DNA from: Rhodohalobacter sulfatireducens
GTDB lineage: Bacteria; Bacteroidota; Rhodothermia; Balneolales; Balneolaceae
Direction of reading: 5' to 3'
Assembly: GCF_022012475.1 (NCBI RefSeq)
Contig: NZ_JAKLWS010000028.1
Coordinates: 1-64,000 of the forward strand
Length of the DNA: 64,000 nucleotides
Positions 20,201 to 28,674 of this stretch are shown here, piece after piece. How positions within the stretch are numbered: the stretch's first letter is position 1; every line of letters begins with the position of its first letter. The position numbers were made by a program, and so were the translations under genes. The notes under the pieces are model-generated. The model did not search any database. It was not told the origin of the DNA and worked only from the letters and a program-made list of their open reading frames with translations.

Positions 20201-20440
20201 ACGAAACCCCGGCCTGTTTCCGGGATCACTCATGTTTCGGATAAAGAGTAAACTGTCGGGATATCGAACATGCATCTCGGTTTCAAAATGACCAAAATTC
20301 ATCATTCTTGATCCAAGATTATTACCGATCAGCGTGATATGAGATTCTTTGCTGATTTGAAGAGTATCATCTGTCCGGCTACATTGAACAGCACTTAGTC
20401 CAAATATAACAAGACCGATTAACCAGATTGTTTTACGCAT
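17273..20440 (-). CDS. SGNH-like/propeller/HEAT/cytochrome c fusion lipoprotein
   Basis: The 1055-residue protein has a lipobox (Cys20). Residues about 33-260 are SGNH-hydrolase-like, but the block I serine position reads G-N-N (39-41) and the block V histidine position reads DGSQ (Gln245), so the esterase triad seems lost; the block III Asn133 remains. A PVC-type membrane-bound-dehydrogenase propeller follows (about 370-720), with PDGSLYLVDWHN-type blade motifs, then HEAT-like repeats and a C-terminal cytochrome c domain with CGTCH at 936-940 and a probable Met ligand near 990. Family members pair glycan-binding or sugar oxidation with respiration; the exact reaction is unknown. Flanked by sulfatases on both sides. 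Confidence 0.87.
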   Translation of the reverse strand: MRKTIWLIGLVIFGLSAVQCSRTDDTLQISKESHITLIGNNLGSRMMNFGHFETEMHVRYPDSLLFIRNMSDPGNRPGFRPHSSRNSPWAFPGAEQFYSELATDSGSEGHFETPDEWLTLLETDIIIAFFGFNESFEGQDGLENYKSELDAFINHTLNQNYNGETPPQLAIVSPIAFENLSDDNDLPDGSTENENLRLYSRAMQEVVEEHNAVSEENDVLFVDAFSPSKEWFESGDDPLTIDGSQLTDEGYLKFAKLLADEVFGEVNKEAEEHRELVHDAVLEKNWMWHNDYKIPNGVHAYGRRYNPFGPDNYPAEIEKIRQMTAIRDTAIWRAADGELMDVAAADQNTRQLPEVETNFDPDQHGNPEYKYGEDALATFEMAPGYEIELFASEEDFSDLANPVQLSFDTEGRLWVATMPSYPHYKPGDEKPDDKLIILEDTDGDGRADKQTTFVDGLHLPVGFQFAPEGIYISQGTNLMLYKDTDGDDRADTSEIVLSGFDDHDTHHAHSAYTLDPSGAIYMGEGVFLHTNVETSYGPVRATNGGFYRYNPQRRRLERTAQLSIPNPWGILFDEWGQNFFAETSGPDVLWMMPGTVKPRYGVASPKSRNLIEDEHRVRPTSGLEIVSSRHFPEEVQGDFLINNTIGFLGTKQHTLEDDGTGYKSSHRQDLVQSSDRNFRPVDMEFAPDGSLYLVDWHNVLIGHMQHNARDPLRDHVHGRIYRITYPDRPLVEPANVAGATIEELFENLELPEFRTRQRSRLELRGRDASEVLQHLDSWINNLDENDERYEHHLLEGLWVSWGLNQVHEPLLRQLLEAEDHRVRAAAARVLRYTGHQVEEQVDLLVQAAGDDHGRVRLEAIVAASWLSQDDGLSILNEVGNYPIDDWMRPSYDTALARLLGETVQDESPEEIETTLTGTDRELFMKGREIYAIDGYCGTCHQPDGKGLTASGFPPLAGTQWVNGNEERLIKLTLHGLAGPIEVLGEEYPGNVPMTPFGGMLNDEEVAAVLTYVRNAFGNEASPITPEKVGEVRAATQDKNGFYSPEELLEEHPFEE

Positions 20441-20653
20441 CTAATTCCCAAAATATTTACAATTGAAATTTACTTTTATAGCTGTTTGCTCGCTTTCAAG
20501 CTGAGATTCAACCCTCTATATAACTAATAATAGTTTTCATCTACAACTGATTATTCAAATGAAGTAAATTTAACAAAAACCTTCATGGTTGTATTGGAAT
20601 AATCTGCATCGTGGACCTAATCATTGACTTCAAGAGGATTTATACTTCATTTT

Positions 20654-22534
20654 CTACTCAGCTATTTTTTCTATATAGGTATAATACGAGGGGTATACAC
20701 GTCCCTCAGCGTCTCGCAATACAGCCGTCATATCATACTTGCCCGCAGACAGAGTGCCTTCAAAATGTACAGCCTCGTCATCGGCCTCTATGGTTTTTGT
20801 CTGGCTGATATCTCCCAGATAAAGAACAGCTTGCATCAAGTCTACATCATTACTGGCCGGCATAGGAGAGCTAATCTCCATTGTTTTTGCCTTTCCTGCT
20901 ACATGCTCATTGATTGCGAGGCCGCTCTCACGCGGATAACGACGAAGACTAATGCGATATCTGCCTGGTTCAGCCAGTTCCACTTTCAAAATGCCCTGCC
21001 CCATTGTTGCTTCAAGCGCCCCGTGCTGATGCCATGCATTCTTGTATGGATAAATATGCATATCGTGTGAGCTGATGCGAACCGGATTTTCATGAGGTGT
21101 TCCTGCTTTTATATATGCGTACCTCTCATTTACGGTTTGTTCCATCAGGGAAGTCCACCACTTCTCATAACTTTCCTGAAGGCGCTCTACTACTTCGGGA
21201 TATTCGCTTGCAAGATCATCCGTCTGATCTCGGTCTTGTTTTATGTTATACAGCTCGCTGCCATTAACCAACCGCCAGGTATCATCCATAACCGCTGATT
21301 TTCTCCATTTTACCAGATTAAGTATACGCTGGGAATCCACGATGAGAGTGCGGTTTTTCCACTCCGTTTTGTTGTCCATCAGCAAGGGGGCGAAGCTTTT
21401 TCCATCCAACGGTTTAGTTTCTACAAATCTTAAATCCGCCAGTTCTGCGAGGGTTGGCAACAGATCTATATGAGCCAACAAGTGATCAATATCTCTGTTC
21501 TCACCTATATTACCGGCCGGCCACCGCAGGGCAAAGGGCACCCGATGTCCTCCGTCATATTCGCTATTTTTTTTACCTCTCAGACCGGCATTAAATCCAA
21601 AATCGGTTCCATTTAGGGTTCTATATCCTGCTGCTGTACCATTGTCTCCCAAAAAAATTACTATTGTGTTTTCCCGGAGACCAAGCCGAATGAGGTAGTC
21701 TTCTAGACGCCCGATATTATCATCAATATTTGTAATCATCCCGTAAAACCGTTTCTGGTCTTCCAGGAGCCTGTCTTCATCTTTGTACAAGTTGTAATAC
21801 TTCTCGGGCAGATGAAAGGGAGAATGAGGAGCATTGGTCGCTATATAAGCAAAGAAAGGGTTGTCCTTATTTTTCTCTATAAATGCCATGCTCTCATTGA
21901 AAAATACATCTGTTACATATCCTTCATACTTGTGGGGCACTCCATTCTTCCAGTAGGTATCATTGAAATAGTTGTTTCCCCAGTAGTCGGGTCCTTGAGT
22001 AACGCCACCTCCGCCGTGACGCACCACCTGCTGAAATCCACGATCTTCCGGGCGAAATGGATGATTATCCCCCAAATGCCACTTACCAAACATGCCGGTA
22101 GCGTACCCATTTTCTGCAAAGATTTGAGCCAGAGTCTTTTCATCCTCAAAGAGCAACGATCGGCCGCCAATAGTATGCCATGTGCCTACACGATTGGAAT
22201 ATCTTCCGGTCATTAAAGCTCCACGGGTGGGGGTACAGGTAGGAGAAACATGGAAATTGGTAGCCCGAACGGACTCTTGGAAAAGCTTATCCAAATGGGG
22301 AGTTTGAATGATCTCGTTCCCGTGAAAAGCCAAGTCCCCGTATCCCTGATCATCTGTTATAATAACGATTACATTGGGGGAGCTGGCAGGTGAAATATTA
22401 CCGTTACTTTGCGCTAACAACTGATTGCAGTTTATCAACAAAATAGTAGCCACAAAAAGTAATTTTGTTATACCCACATAGTAACTATATAGATCTTTTG
22501 TTGATGTATTATCTGCTTTAGAGTCTTTAATCAT
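20654..22534 (-). CDS. Secreted S1 sulfatase with C-terminal beta-sandwich
   Basis: I start at the ATG at 22534; a longer reading from a GTG at 22597 would overlap the upstream gene and lacks a normal signal sequence. The 626-residue product has a signal or anchor (about 20-40), a DDQGYGDLAFHG metal motif, the formylglycine Cys100 in CTPTR, GKWHLGDN, and a LGDNGTAAGY metal motif. After the usual sulfatase C-terminal element (about residue 470) there is an extra domain of some 140 residues with the look of an all-beta, carbohydrate-binding-like sandwich. The sulfatase at 36731-38518 carries a comparable tail. Substrate unknown. Confidence 0.9.
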   Translation of the reverse strand: MIKDSKADNTSTKDLYSYYVGITKLLFVATILLINCNQLLAQSNGNISPASSPNVIVIITDDQGYGDLAFHGNEIIQTPHLDKLFQESVRATNFHVSPTCTPTRGALMTGRYSNRVGTWHTIGGRSLLFEDEKTLAQIFAENGYATGMFGKWHLGDNHPFRPEDRGFQQVVRHGGGGVTQGPDYWGNNYFNDTYWKNGVPHKYEGYVTDVFFNESMAFIEKNKDNPFFAYIATNAPHSPFHLPEKYYNLYKDEDRLLEDQKRFYGMITNIDDNIGRLEDYLIRLGLRENTIVIFLGDNGTAAGYRTLNGTDFGFNAGLRGKKNSEYDGGHRVPFALRWPAGNIGENRDIDHLLAHIDLLPTLAELADLRFVETKPLDGKSFAPLLMDNKTEWKNRTLIVDSQRILNLVKWRKSAVMDDTWRLVNGSELYNIKQDRDQTDDLASEYPEVVERLQESYEKWWTSLMEQTVNERYAYIKAGTPHENPVRISSHDMHIYPYKNAWHQHGALEATMGQGILKVELAEPGRYRISLRRYPRESGLAINEHVAGKAKTMEISSPMPASNDVDLMQAVLYLGDISQTKTIEADDEAVHFEGTLSAGKYDMTAVLRDAEGRVYPSYYTYIEKIAE

Positions 22535-22574
22535 CTGATCATTGTAATATGGATTCACACAATTCGTATAGTGA

Positions 22575-24059
22575 TTATTCAAACTCCATTCGTACACTGT
22601 CGATTTCGGGACTGATTTTATTTCCAGTTGTTAGCATTAGCTTAAATTCAAATTTGAATCCGTACCCATCCGGCAATCCTGACAGGGACAGTGTAGCCGG
22701 GCTACGTGTCACATGCTTGGCAAACCCTTCTCTATAATCGTAGCTTTCGTTGACCTCCTGCCAGTGGGTCCACTGGTCAACCATCCCGTCATTGTCGGTA
22801 TCAACACCGGCACGCGCCTGCACCCGACCTACCCATGGCCCCGGACTTACGTAATCGGTCTCCATCTGGGTGACCAGGTAAAACTGTCCCTCTGCAAACA
22901 TGATATCCGGATCAGGATGTCCCCGACCGATATGTCCCTGAAAAATGAACTTCTCATCGAGACTCGAGGCGGTAAACCAGGCCACACTCATATGCTCTTC
23001 CCCGACCGGATCGTAGTCAGCAAACAGGTAGTACTGCTCGCCAATACGTATTGCCGCCCAATCCCCAAAGGCCTCCTGTTCAGGCTCGTGGACCTCATAT
23101 TCAGCCACGTTTGTATCCCAGTCCGGGTGCTGCAGCCAGTGCGGATGCTCGTAGGTACGTATTTCCCCCGTGGGTGTGGTCCGCTCATCTACGACCGGTG
23201 GTAGAATTTCGAAGTTGCCAATGCCATCCGGACTCATCGAATGACCAGCCAGCGGTGAGTCCCAACTATGCGTACTCGCGTTGATCGGGCTCCAGTCTTC
23301 GTAAATTATATGAAAGTTTCCGTTTTCTCCTCGGATCACCGCATTGTCTGAACCATCAGAAGGATCCTTAAATGCCAATCCCATATTTTTACCCGGCACT
23401 CCGTCGGTCAGGTCCTCGTCGATATACAGATGCGGGTCCTGGTCGTTGGGATAATCATAGTATAGGTAGGTCTTTCCATCCACATATTCGGCCGTGGTCA
23501 CCCACCTTGAGAACCGCTCTGTGACCTGCCCGTGGTGAACCCAATGCTTCATGTCCCGACTTTGCCAGGCGTGGTATCCAAAGGCTTTGTTCTGCCCGCC
23601 GGGCGCATCATACTGATCTTCAAATGGAGTCGTTTGCAAAGGAATCTCAAATCCCGGAAGAGATGCGGACTCTGGAATAAAACCCTCGGCCTTCTCCACC
23701 TGTTCGTATAGCCCAAACATCCAATAATCGTTGGGGCCCTTTGCCAGAACCACCGGGGCATCCCCCAAATTAGAAGGGCCGATATTCCCGACAGGCATCC
23801 AGTTCAGCCATTGATCGGACTGCTTAAAAACGACCGATTTAGCCGTCCGTTTGCTATCAAACTGTTTGAGTTGGCTGCGAAAAACCCCTACATCGCCTTC
23901 TTGTTTTACAAGGCCGTCTTGAATAGCAATATTTTCCCCATCCTCACGGGCAGCAATCCACTCTTCCTGAGTATCCACCTTCCAGAACCCAATAGGTTCT
24001 TCTTGTAATGAAAAAAAGATCAACATTGCTGTCAATACTATTGAATAGATAAAACTCAT
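22575..24059 (-). CDS. Putative secreted five-bladed propeller glycosidase-like protein
   Basis: The 494-residue protein has an N-terminal signal peptide (about 1-18). The body has repeated blade-like motifs (YWMFGLYE, KTYLYYDYP, GNFHIIYEDWSP, QYYLFADYDP, QFYLVTQ) and acidic residues in positions reminiscent of GH43/GH117-type five-bladed propellers. A short beta segment with a DTDNDGMVDQW calcium-like loop precedes the C-terminus. I cannot place it in a named family, so glycosidase function is inferred from fold cues and context: it lies 40 bases upstream of a sulfatase and 82 bases downstream of a ThuA-like gene. Confidence 0.55.
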   Translation of the reverse strand: MSFIYSIVLTAMLIFFSLQEEPIGFWKVDTQEEWIAAREDGENIAIQDGLVKQEGDVGVFRSQLKQFDSKRTAKSVVFKQSDQWLNWMPVGNIGPSNLGDAPVVLAKGPNDYWMFGLYEQVEKAEGFIPESASLPGFEIPLQTTPFEDQYDAPGGQNKAFGYHAWQSRDMKHWVHHGQVTERFSRWVTTAEYVDGKTYLYYDYPNDQDPHLYIDEDLTDGVPGKNMGLAFKDPSDGSDNAVIRGENGNFHIIYEDWSPINASTHSWDSPLAGHSMSPDGIGNFEILPPVVDERTTPTGEIRTYEHPHWLQHPDWDTNVAEYEVHEPEQEAFGDWAAIRIGEQYYLFADYDPVGEEHMSVAWFTASSLDEKFIFQGHIGRGHPDPDIMFAEGQFYLVTQMETDYVSPGPWVGRVQARAGVDTDNDGMVDQWTHWQEVNESYDYREGFAKHVTRSPATLSLSGLPDGYGFKFEFKLMLTTGNKISPEIDSVRMEFE

Positions 24060-24141
24060 GATTGGGTCACTTATACTGTTGCTTCACATATTGAATTCTT
24101 TTTAAACACACTTTTTATAATGACTCGTGAAGCAAATTGTA

Positions 24142-25179
24142 TTATTTGTAATCAATCGGCTTAAGCCCTTCAATAAAATCCTCAAAGCCAAATTTTGTTG
24201 GGGTATATTCTCCGATAATAGTGACGTTACTATTATCAGGAACTTCTTCACCCATGTCTATTGCCCAATAACAAGCATTTACTAAAAGCCTCCGAAAGCC
24301 CTCACTTTCCATATCTTCAGAAGATCCCATTGTAGTGGTGAAAACCTTCCCGGAATTTCCCTGCTCCAACGTATAAGTTTTTGTCCAGGCGACCGGCATC
24401 ATTGATTTTTCCCAGTTGATAGGTGTGTCGGGTGTCATCCCTTTTGTTGAAGCACCCCACACAAGAACGTCCACGTCCCCCTGGAGCTCCCGGGTGCCAT
24501 ATACATCGGTCGGTCCCCAAATATCAGATACGCCTCTTATAATCGGATGATCGTTCCGCTCCTCAATTCCATCAATCAACCCCCGTGTTCCCTCACTTCC
24601 ATGATCTCCGTGGTGGTCGACCCAGGTTTCACCTAATATTTTCCGTCCAAATCCGCCCTCCCAGCCGGGAGCGTCGCTGTTCCAAGAGTATTTTGTATAT
24701 TCGCTTTCTGAGTTCTCTGAGTAGGCAAACGCATGTGTTGCAGTTCGTAAAGCAACGATAGGTTTACCGGCTTGAACATATTCATCAATGTATCTCATCT
24801 GTTCGTCCGGCAGCTCGCGGAAACGGGTAAACAAAACCATTAAATCAGCATTTTCAAGATTTTCCAACCCCGGAATATTGTTTTGATAATTAGGTTTAAT
24901 CTCCCCGGTTTCAGGCTCAATTGCGAAAAGAACTGTGGTTTTAAACCCGTGGTGATTCGATAAAATTTTGGCAAGCAATGGCATCGCTTCTTCAGAACGA
25001 TATTCATCATCTCCACTTACCAACACAATATGTTGCCCATTACCCGGTCCCTCGTTCGGTTCAAAGGTGATCCACTGTTCATTTTCCTGACCATTACAGT
25101 TCTGGATACTGAATAAAGCTGTGATAAACAGAATTGGTATGAACTTGAAAGTTTTACTACTTATTAATGATGCTTTCAT
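24142..25179 (-). CDS. Secreted ThuA-like (class I glutamine amidotransferase-like) protein
   Basis: The 345-residue protein has a signal or lipoprotein-like N-terminus (hydrophobic 12-26, then NCNG). The core has an HIVLVSGDDEYR beginning, a DLMVLFTRFRELPDEQ stretch, GKPIVALRTATHAF and an HPIIRGVSDIWGPTDVYG stretch, all of the ThuA-like flavodoxin-type fold seen in planctomycete glycan clusters. ThuA was named in trehalose utilisation; the biochemical role of secreted members is not settled. It precedes the propeller glycosidase-like gene. Confidence 0.75.
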   Translation of the reverse strand: MKASLISSKTFKFIPILFITALFSIQNCNGQENEQWITFEPNEGPGNGQHIVLVSGDDEYRSEEAMPLLAKILSNHHGFKTTVLFAIEPETGEIKPNYQNNIPGLENLENADLMVLFTRFRELPDEQMRYIDEYVQAGKPIVALRTATHAFAYSENSESEYTKYSWNSDAPGWEGGFGRKILGETWVDHHGDHGSEGTRGLIDGIEERNDHPIIRGVSDIWGPTDVYGTRELQGDVDVLVWGASTKGMTPDTPINWEKSMMPVAWTKTYTLEQGNSGKVFTTTMGSSEDMESEGFRRLLVNACYWAIDMGEEVPDNSNVTIIGEYTPTKFGFEDFIEGLKPIDYK

Positions 25180-25409
25180 TCCTTTTTTTTTAATTCGGTT
25201 TCAGACGTTAGTCCAGTTCAATTGTAATTGATGCAAAAAATTTTGCCACTTCTTAAGATGTTAAATTCGATAATGAAATCAAGGTTCAATGTACTTTCTT
25301 TTTTACAACCTAATCATCTACTACAATACTTTTCTCAGGTCTCAGGAAAGTCCTCCCCCATTCAAAGGGGGAATCTAATCTTTGATCAAATTTTAATTCT
25401 ATTCCTATA

Positions 25410-26369
25410 TCACCTATTTCCATCCAATTCATCCCTGTTAAATACTGATTTGGGATCAGGTCTTGACCCATTCAGCACTGCGTTCACATTTTGAACTGTG
25501 GAAACGCACATATTCCGGTAAGTGGTAGCTGTAAGGCTCCCTGTATGAGGTGTAATCAGGGTTTTTGGATGCTTCACGAGAGGATAATCGCTATCCGGTG
25601 GCTCAACAGCCAGAACATCAGAAGCAAACCCGGAAATCTTTTCATTATCCAATGCCTTTATTAAAGCCGTTTCATCAATAATCGGTCCCCTTGCCGTATT
25701 TATAAGCCAGGCCGTTGGCTTCATCATATTTAGTTGTTCCTCGCCTACCAAATGCTTGGTCTCATCAAGAAGTGGTACATGAATGGTGACTACATCTGCT
25801 TGTTTAAGGAGATCCTCCATCGAAATGTTCTCATATTCCGATTGAACCGGGTACTTATCCCAGTAGATCACTTTCATTCCAAAAGCATCGGCCAGTTTTG
25901 CAACCCGCTGCCCAATATTTCCCATTCCCAAAATACCGAGTGTTTTTCCTCTCAGTTCATCTCCGCTGTATTGATTCCGCCAGCTCCAGTCCCCGTCTTT
26001 AACACGCTCAACAGATTTCCAAACATTCCTGACGCCCATCAGCATCAGTGTTAAAGCATGTTCTGCAACAGTTGACGAGTTAGAACCGGGTGCATTAATG
26101 ACTTTGATTCCTCGTCTTGAGGCTTCACCCACATCCACATTATCAAGGCCAACGCCACAACGGGCTATAACTTGAAGGTCGGGGCAGGAATCCATCAACT
26201 CACGATTTACCTTGCCCTTTCCCCTTGTCACAATCGCATGAACAGCAGCACTTTTGGCAACTTCAATCGGATTCCGGGGATGAATTGCCTCATGTACAAC
26301 TGTATTTTCACGCAACAGGCTATCTGCCTCTGAGGCTACAGTTTCGAGAAGAAGCACATTTTTTTTCAT
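25410..26369 (-). CDS. D-2-hydroxyacid dehydrogenase (phosphoglycerate dehydrogenase family)
   Basis: The 319-residue cytoplasmic enzyme has the NAD-binding motif GILGMGNIGQRVA (about 145-157) and the catalytic triad of the family: Arg227 (NTARGP), Glu256 (AVEPP) and His275 (TPHTG). Full length for the short form without an ACT domain, so it is more likely a catabolic 2-hydroxyacid/2-ketoacid oxidoreductase than the serine-pathway enzyme. It is the last gene of the central catabolic block and probably acts on a sugar acid or its cleavage product. NAD dependence is inferred from the acidic residue after the second strand (YWDKYP). Confidence 0.88.
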   Translation of the reverse strand: MKKNVLLLETVASEADSLLRENTVVHEAIHPRNPIEVAKSAAVHAIVTRGKGKVNRELMDSCPDLQVIARCGVGLDNVDVGEASRRGIKVINAPGSNSSTVAEHALTLMLMGVRNVWKSVERVKDGDWSWRNQYSGDELRGKTLGILGMGNIGQRVAKLADAFGMKVIYWDKYPVQSEYENISMEDLLKQADVVTIHVPLLDETKHLVGEEQLNMMKPTAWLINTARGPIIDETALIKALDNEKISGFASDVLAVEPPDSDYPLVKHPKTLITPHTGSLTATTYRNMCVSTVQNVNAVLNGSRPDPKSVFNRDELDGNR

Positions 26370-26430
26370 TGTAAAAACTTAAGTTCGATAATTAAAATTG
26401 AATATTGAACTCTTTAACTGATTATCTATT

Positions 26431-26552
26431 ACCGTTGGCTTCAGCCAACGGTAGAAAGATCTGATATCTCAGGATGGCTTTAGCCCCAAAATTGAATGTG
26501 GCTAAAGCCATCTTTGGGTGAATCTTTTTCACCGTCAGCTAAAGCAGACGGT
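26431..26552. repeat. Array of three short palindromes
   Basis: Element one (26431-26452) is a 10-base perfect stem with a 2-base loop. Element two has perfect 13-base arms at 26473-26485 and 26500-26512. Element three (26531-26552) is a 22-base relative of element one, exactly 100 bases away, with 6-base outer arms. Both 22-mers are followed by a similar AGAAAGAT-containing stretch. The array lies between two convergently oriented functions of the same operon and has the look of REP-like mobile palindromes. Confidence 0.75.
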
Positions 26553-26613
26553 AATAGAAAGATAACACTAATAGATAAACCTCAACCTTCTCAAAGAATA
26601 AAGTTCAAACCGA

Positions 26614-27117
26614 TTACTTTTTCTTTTTCTTCTCGCCGTGATAGAGGGAAGCATCATCACTTCTGTATCCCCGGTAATCTTCACGGTTCGATTTGTAGAG
26701 CCCTTCCTCATAAAATTCATCTTCAAAAATAGACTTATCAATCTCAGCGTCCGGATGGGAGGATAACTCTACAAGATTGCCGGACGGATCACGCACAAAC
26801 ATCTGCATGGCTCCATCTGGTAATTGTCGCACTTTGCCCCAGGGTTTGATGTCAATCGCCTCTAACTCTTTCATTCTGTAAAAGATGGAATTGAAATCAT
26901 CCACCTGCATACATACGTGACCTCGAAAAGAGGGCGTATCTTCCCACTCGGAAAGATGAAGCTGCTGCTCATCGTTGATATCAAAAAACAGAACCGGGTA
27001 ATCGAAATTGAAAGCGGGGAGTTTTTCAAGTCCCAGCTCATTTTCATAGAAATCACCTGCTTCTTCCAGGTTTTCTACAATGAGTGTTACATGGTTGATT
27101 TTAACTGCACGTGCCAT
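26614..27117 (-). CDS. VOC-family (glyoxalase/dioxygenase fold) protein
   Basis: The 167-residue cytoplasmic protein opens with INHVTLIVENLEEAGDFYENELGLEKLP, the standard first betaalphabeta-beta-beta unit of the vicinal oxygen chelate fold, and has a second unit from about 63 (HVCMQVDDFNSIFYR) ending in FVRDPSGNLVEL, giving the typical His/Glu metal ligands. A charged, lysine-rich tail closes it. Likely an isomerase, epimerase or lyase step on a metabolite in the same operon; the reaction cannot be assigned. Confidence 0.82.
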   Translation of the reverse strand: MARAVKINHVTLIVENLEEAGDFYENELGLEKLPAFNFDYPVLFFDINDEQQLHLSEWEDTPSFRGHVCMQVDDFNSIFYRMKELEAIDIKPWGKVRQLPDGAMQMFVRDPSGNLVELSSHPDAEIDKSIFEDEFYEEGLYKSNREDYRGYRSDDASLYHGEKKKKK

Positions 27118-27170
27118 AGGTCAGGTGGTTTAATGTTTAAGGTTTCAGGTCTAATGTTTTTTCTCATTAA

Positions 27171-27246
27171 AGTCATTCCGGGCTTGACCCGGTATCTCCG
27201 AACATTTATTAGGTTGGCAGATTCCAGCTCGCGGGCCGGAATGACT
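27171..27246. repeat. Inverted repeat with 11-base arms
   Basis: Perfect arms AGTCATTCCGG at 27171-27181 and its complement at 27236-27246 enclose a 54-base centre with further local pairing (GGGCTTGACCCGG). It lies between the VOC gene start and the dehydratase stop. The sequence type is common as an intergenic repeat in many bacteria; function unknown. Confidence 0.65.
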
Positions 27247-27256
27247 CAGAATTAAT

Positions 27257-28423
27257 TTAAACTTTTTGTGTGTATTTCTTCACAAAATCCCAATTCGGTG
27301 TGACGCCCAATCCAGGTGCCACGGGAGCATTTATCTTCCCGTTTTCTGCTTCTATATGTTCGTTAACCAGCTCATACATCATGGGATTGCCTCCCAATGA
27401 AAATTCAATAATTGTTGCTGAAGGGCTTGCAAACGCAACTGTAACACCCGCCATAAAAGAAAATGCGGACCCCCAACAGTGAGGGGCAAGTTCCAACTGC
27501 CATGCCTGAGCAAGGTGACCCACCCTCATCGCTTCCGAAATTCCGCCAATAATCGCTGCATCCGGCTGCACAACATCAATCGCCCGATGACTGATTAAAT
27601 CACGTACATCAAAACAAGTGTACTCGCTTTCACCGGCCGCAATGGGAATCGACGTTGAAGAACGCACCTCTGCAGTTCCTTTCGGATTATCAGGGCTTAT
27701 CGGCTCTTCAAACCAGTATAAATTAGAATCCTCTACACCTCTGCAAAACTGTTTGGCCTCGGGTACACTGTAGGTGCCGTGAGCATCCGCCATAATCTTG
27801 ATGTCAGGTCCCAGGGCTTCACGGGCTGCTTTTACCCTGGCGATGCTATTTGATACAGTATCGTCCATCACTCCAACCCGCATTTTAACGCCATCAAATC
27901 CTTTGGAAAGATACCCGGAAAGTTGTTCGCCAATACCATCAACATCCGCCCAACCACCGCTTGCATATGCAGGCATCTGATCCCGGCAAGGTCCTCCAAG
28001 AAGTTCAACCACCGGTACTTTTAGAGCTTTCCCCTTCAAATCCCAAAGGGCCATATCCACACCACTAATCGCTGAGACCGTAAGCCCTCTTCTGCCAAGA
28101 ATTGGGAATTTTCGTCCTCTAGCCAACGAATAATGATCGCGCGAACCACTGTAGAGCTGTTCCCAAATCCGAGTGATGTTCCGCGCATCCTGGCCAATCA
28201 AAGCCGGTTTCAATTCATTTTCTACACAGCTAACAATAGAAGCACATACCCCTGAAGAACCGACTGCCGCTTTTGCCTCGCCAAAACCCTTCAGTCCATC
28301 TTCGGTGGTTACAACTACCAGTGTCATATCAAAGTGAGTAAGCAATCCATAATCGGACCGGTGTTGTTTTACTTCCTGGATGGGACATCGAAGCCAAAAC
28401 GCTTCTACATTTTCTATAATCAT
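27257..28423 (-). CDS. Enolase-superfamily sugar-acid dehydratase (mandelate racemase/MLE type)
   Basis: The 388-residue protein has the N-terminal capping domain and the barrel with visible catalytic landmarks: Lys180-x-Arg182 (VKMRVG), metal ligands Asp213 (MADAHG), Glu239 (WFEEP) and Glu265 (AAGES), and an Asp288/His315 pair (QPDAA; LAPHCW) as in the mandelate racemase subgroup, which contains many acid-sugar dehydratases. It should remove water from, or epimerise, an aldonic or uronic-type acid in the cytoplasm. Operon context (2-hydroxyacid dehydrogenase, isomerase-like TIM barrel) supports sugar-acid catabolism. The specific sugar is unknown. Confidence 0.88.
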   Translation of the reverse strand: MIIENVEAFWLRCPIQEVKQHRSDYGLLTHFDMTLVVVTTEDGLKGFGEAKAAVGSSGVCASIVSCVENELKPALIGQDARNITRIWEQLYSGSRDHYSLARGRKFPILGRRGLTVSAISGVDMALWDLKGKALKVPVVELLGGPCRDQMPAYASGGWADVDGIGEQLSGYLSKGFDGVKMRVGVMDDTVSNSIARVKAAREALGPDIKIMADAHGTYSVPEAKQFCRGVEDSNLYWFEEPISPDNPKGTAEVRSSTSIPIAAGESEYTCFDVRDLISHRAIDVVQPDAAIIGGISEAMRVGHLAQAWQLELAPHCWGSAFSFMAGVTVAFASPSATIIEFSLGGNPMMYELVNEHIEAENGKINAPVAPGLGVTPNWDFVKKYTQKV

Positions 28424-28627
28424 GTGGTGGTTCTTAGTTACGTATTGAATATTGAATTTCGAGATTTTGCTCCCCCAAGTTTCGGAACCAATTCTGACTT
28501 GAGAGTGAACCAGATTGCGTTTCTTTTAGCAAAGTTATGAGGGGTGTGTTGAGATTTTCACAGTTTCACGTTAGTTAATGAAAGGGACATGACCGAACAC
28601 CCCTCGCCTGCGCTACACTTCGGCACT

Positions 28628-28643
28628 TCCGCCAGCCGGCGGA
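28628..28643. repeat. Short GC-rich hairpin in intergenic gap
   Basis: A 6-base stem TCCGCC/GGCGGA with a 4-base loop lies just downstream of the dehydratase promoter-side gap and 32 bases from the stop of the isomerase-like gene. On the minus strand it is preceded by that gene, so it could attenuate or end transcription; no T-run is adjacent. Confidence 0.45.
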
Positions 28644-28674
28644 GAGATTTTTGGTCCTCAGATTCTTCCAACAG

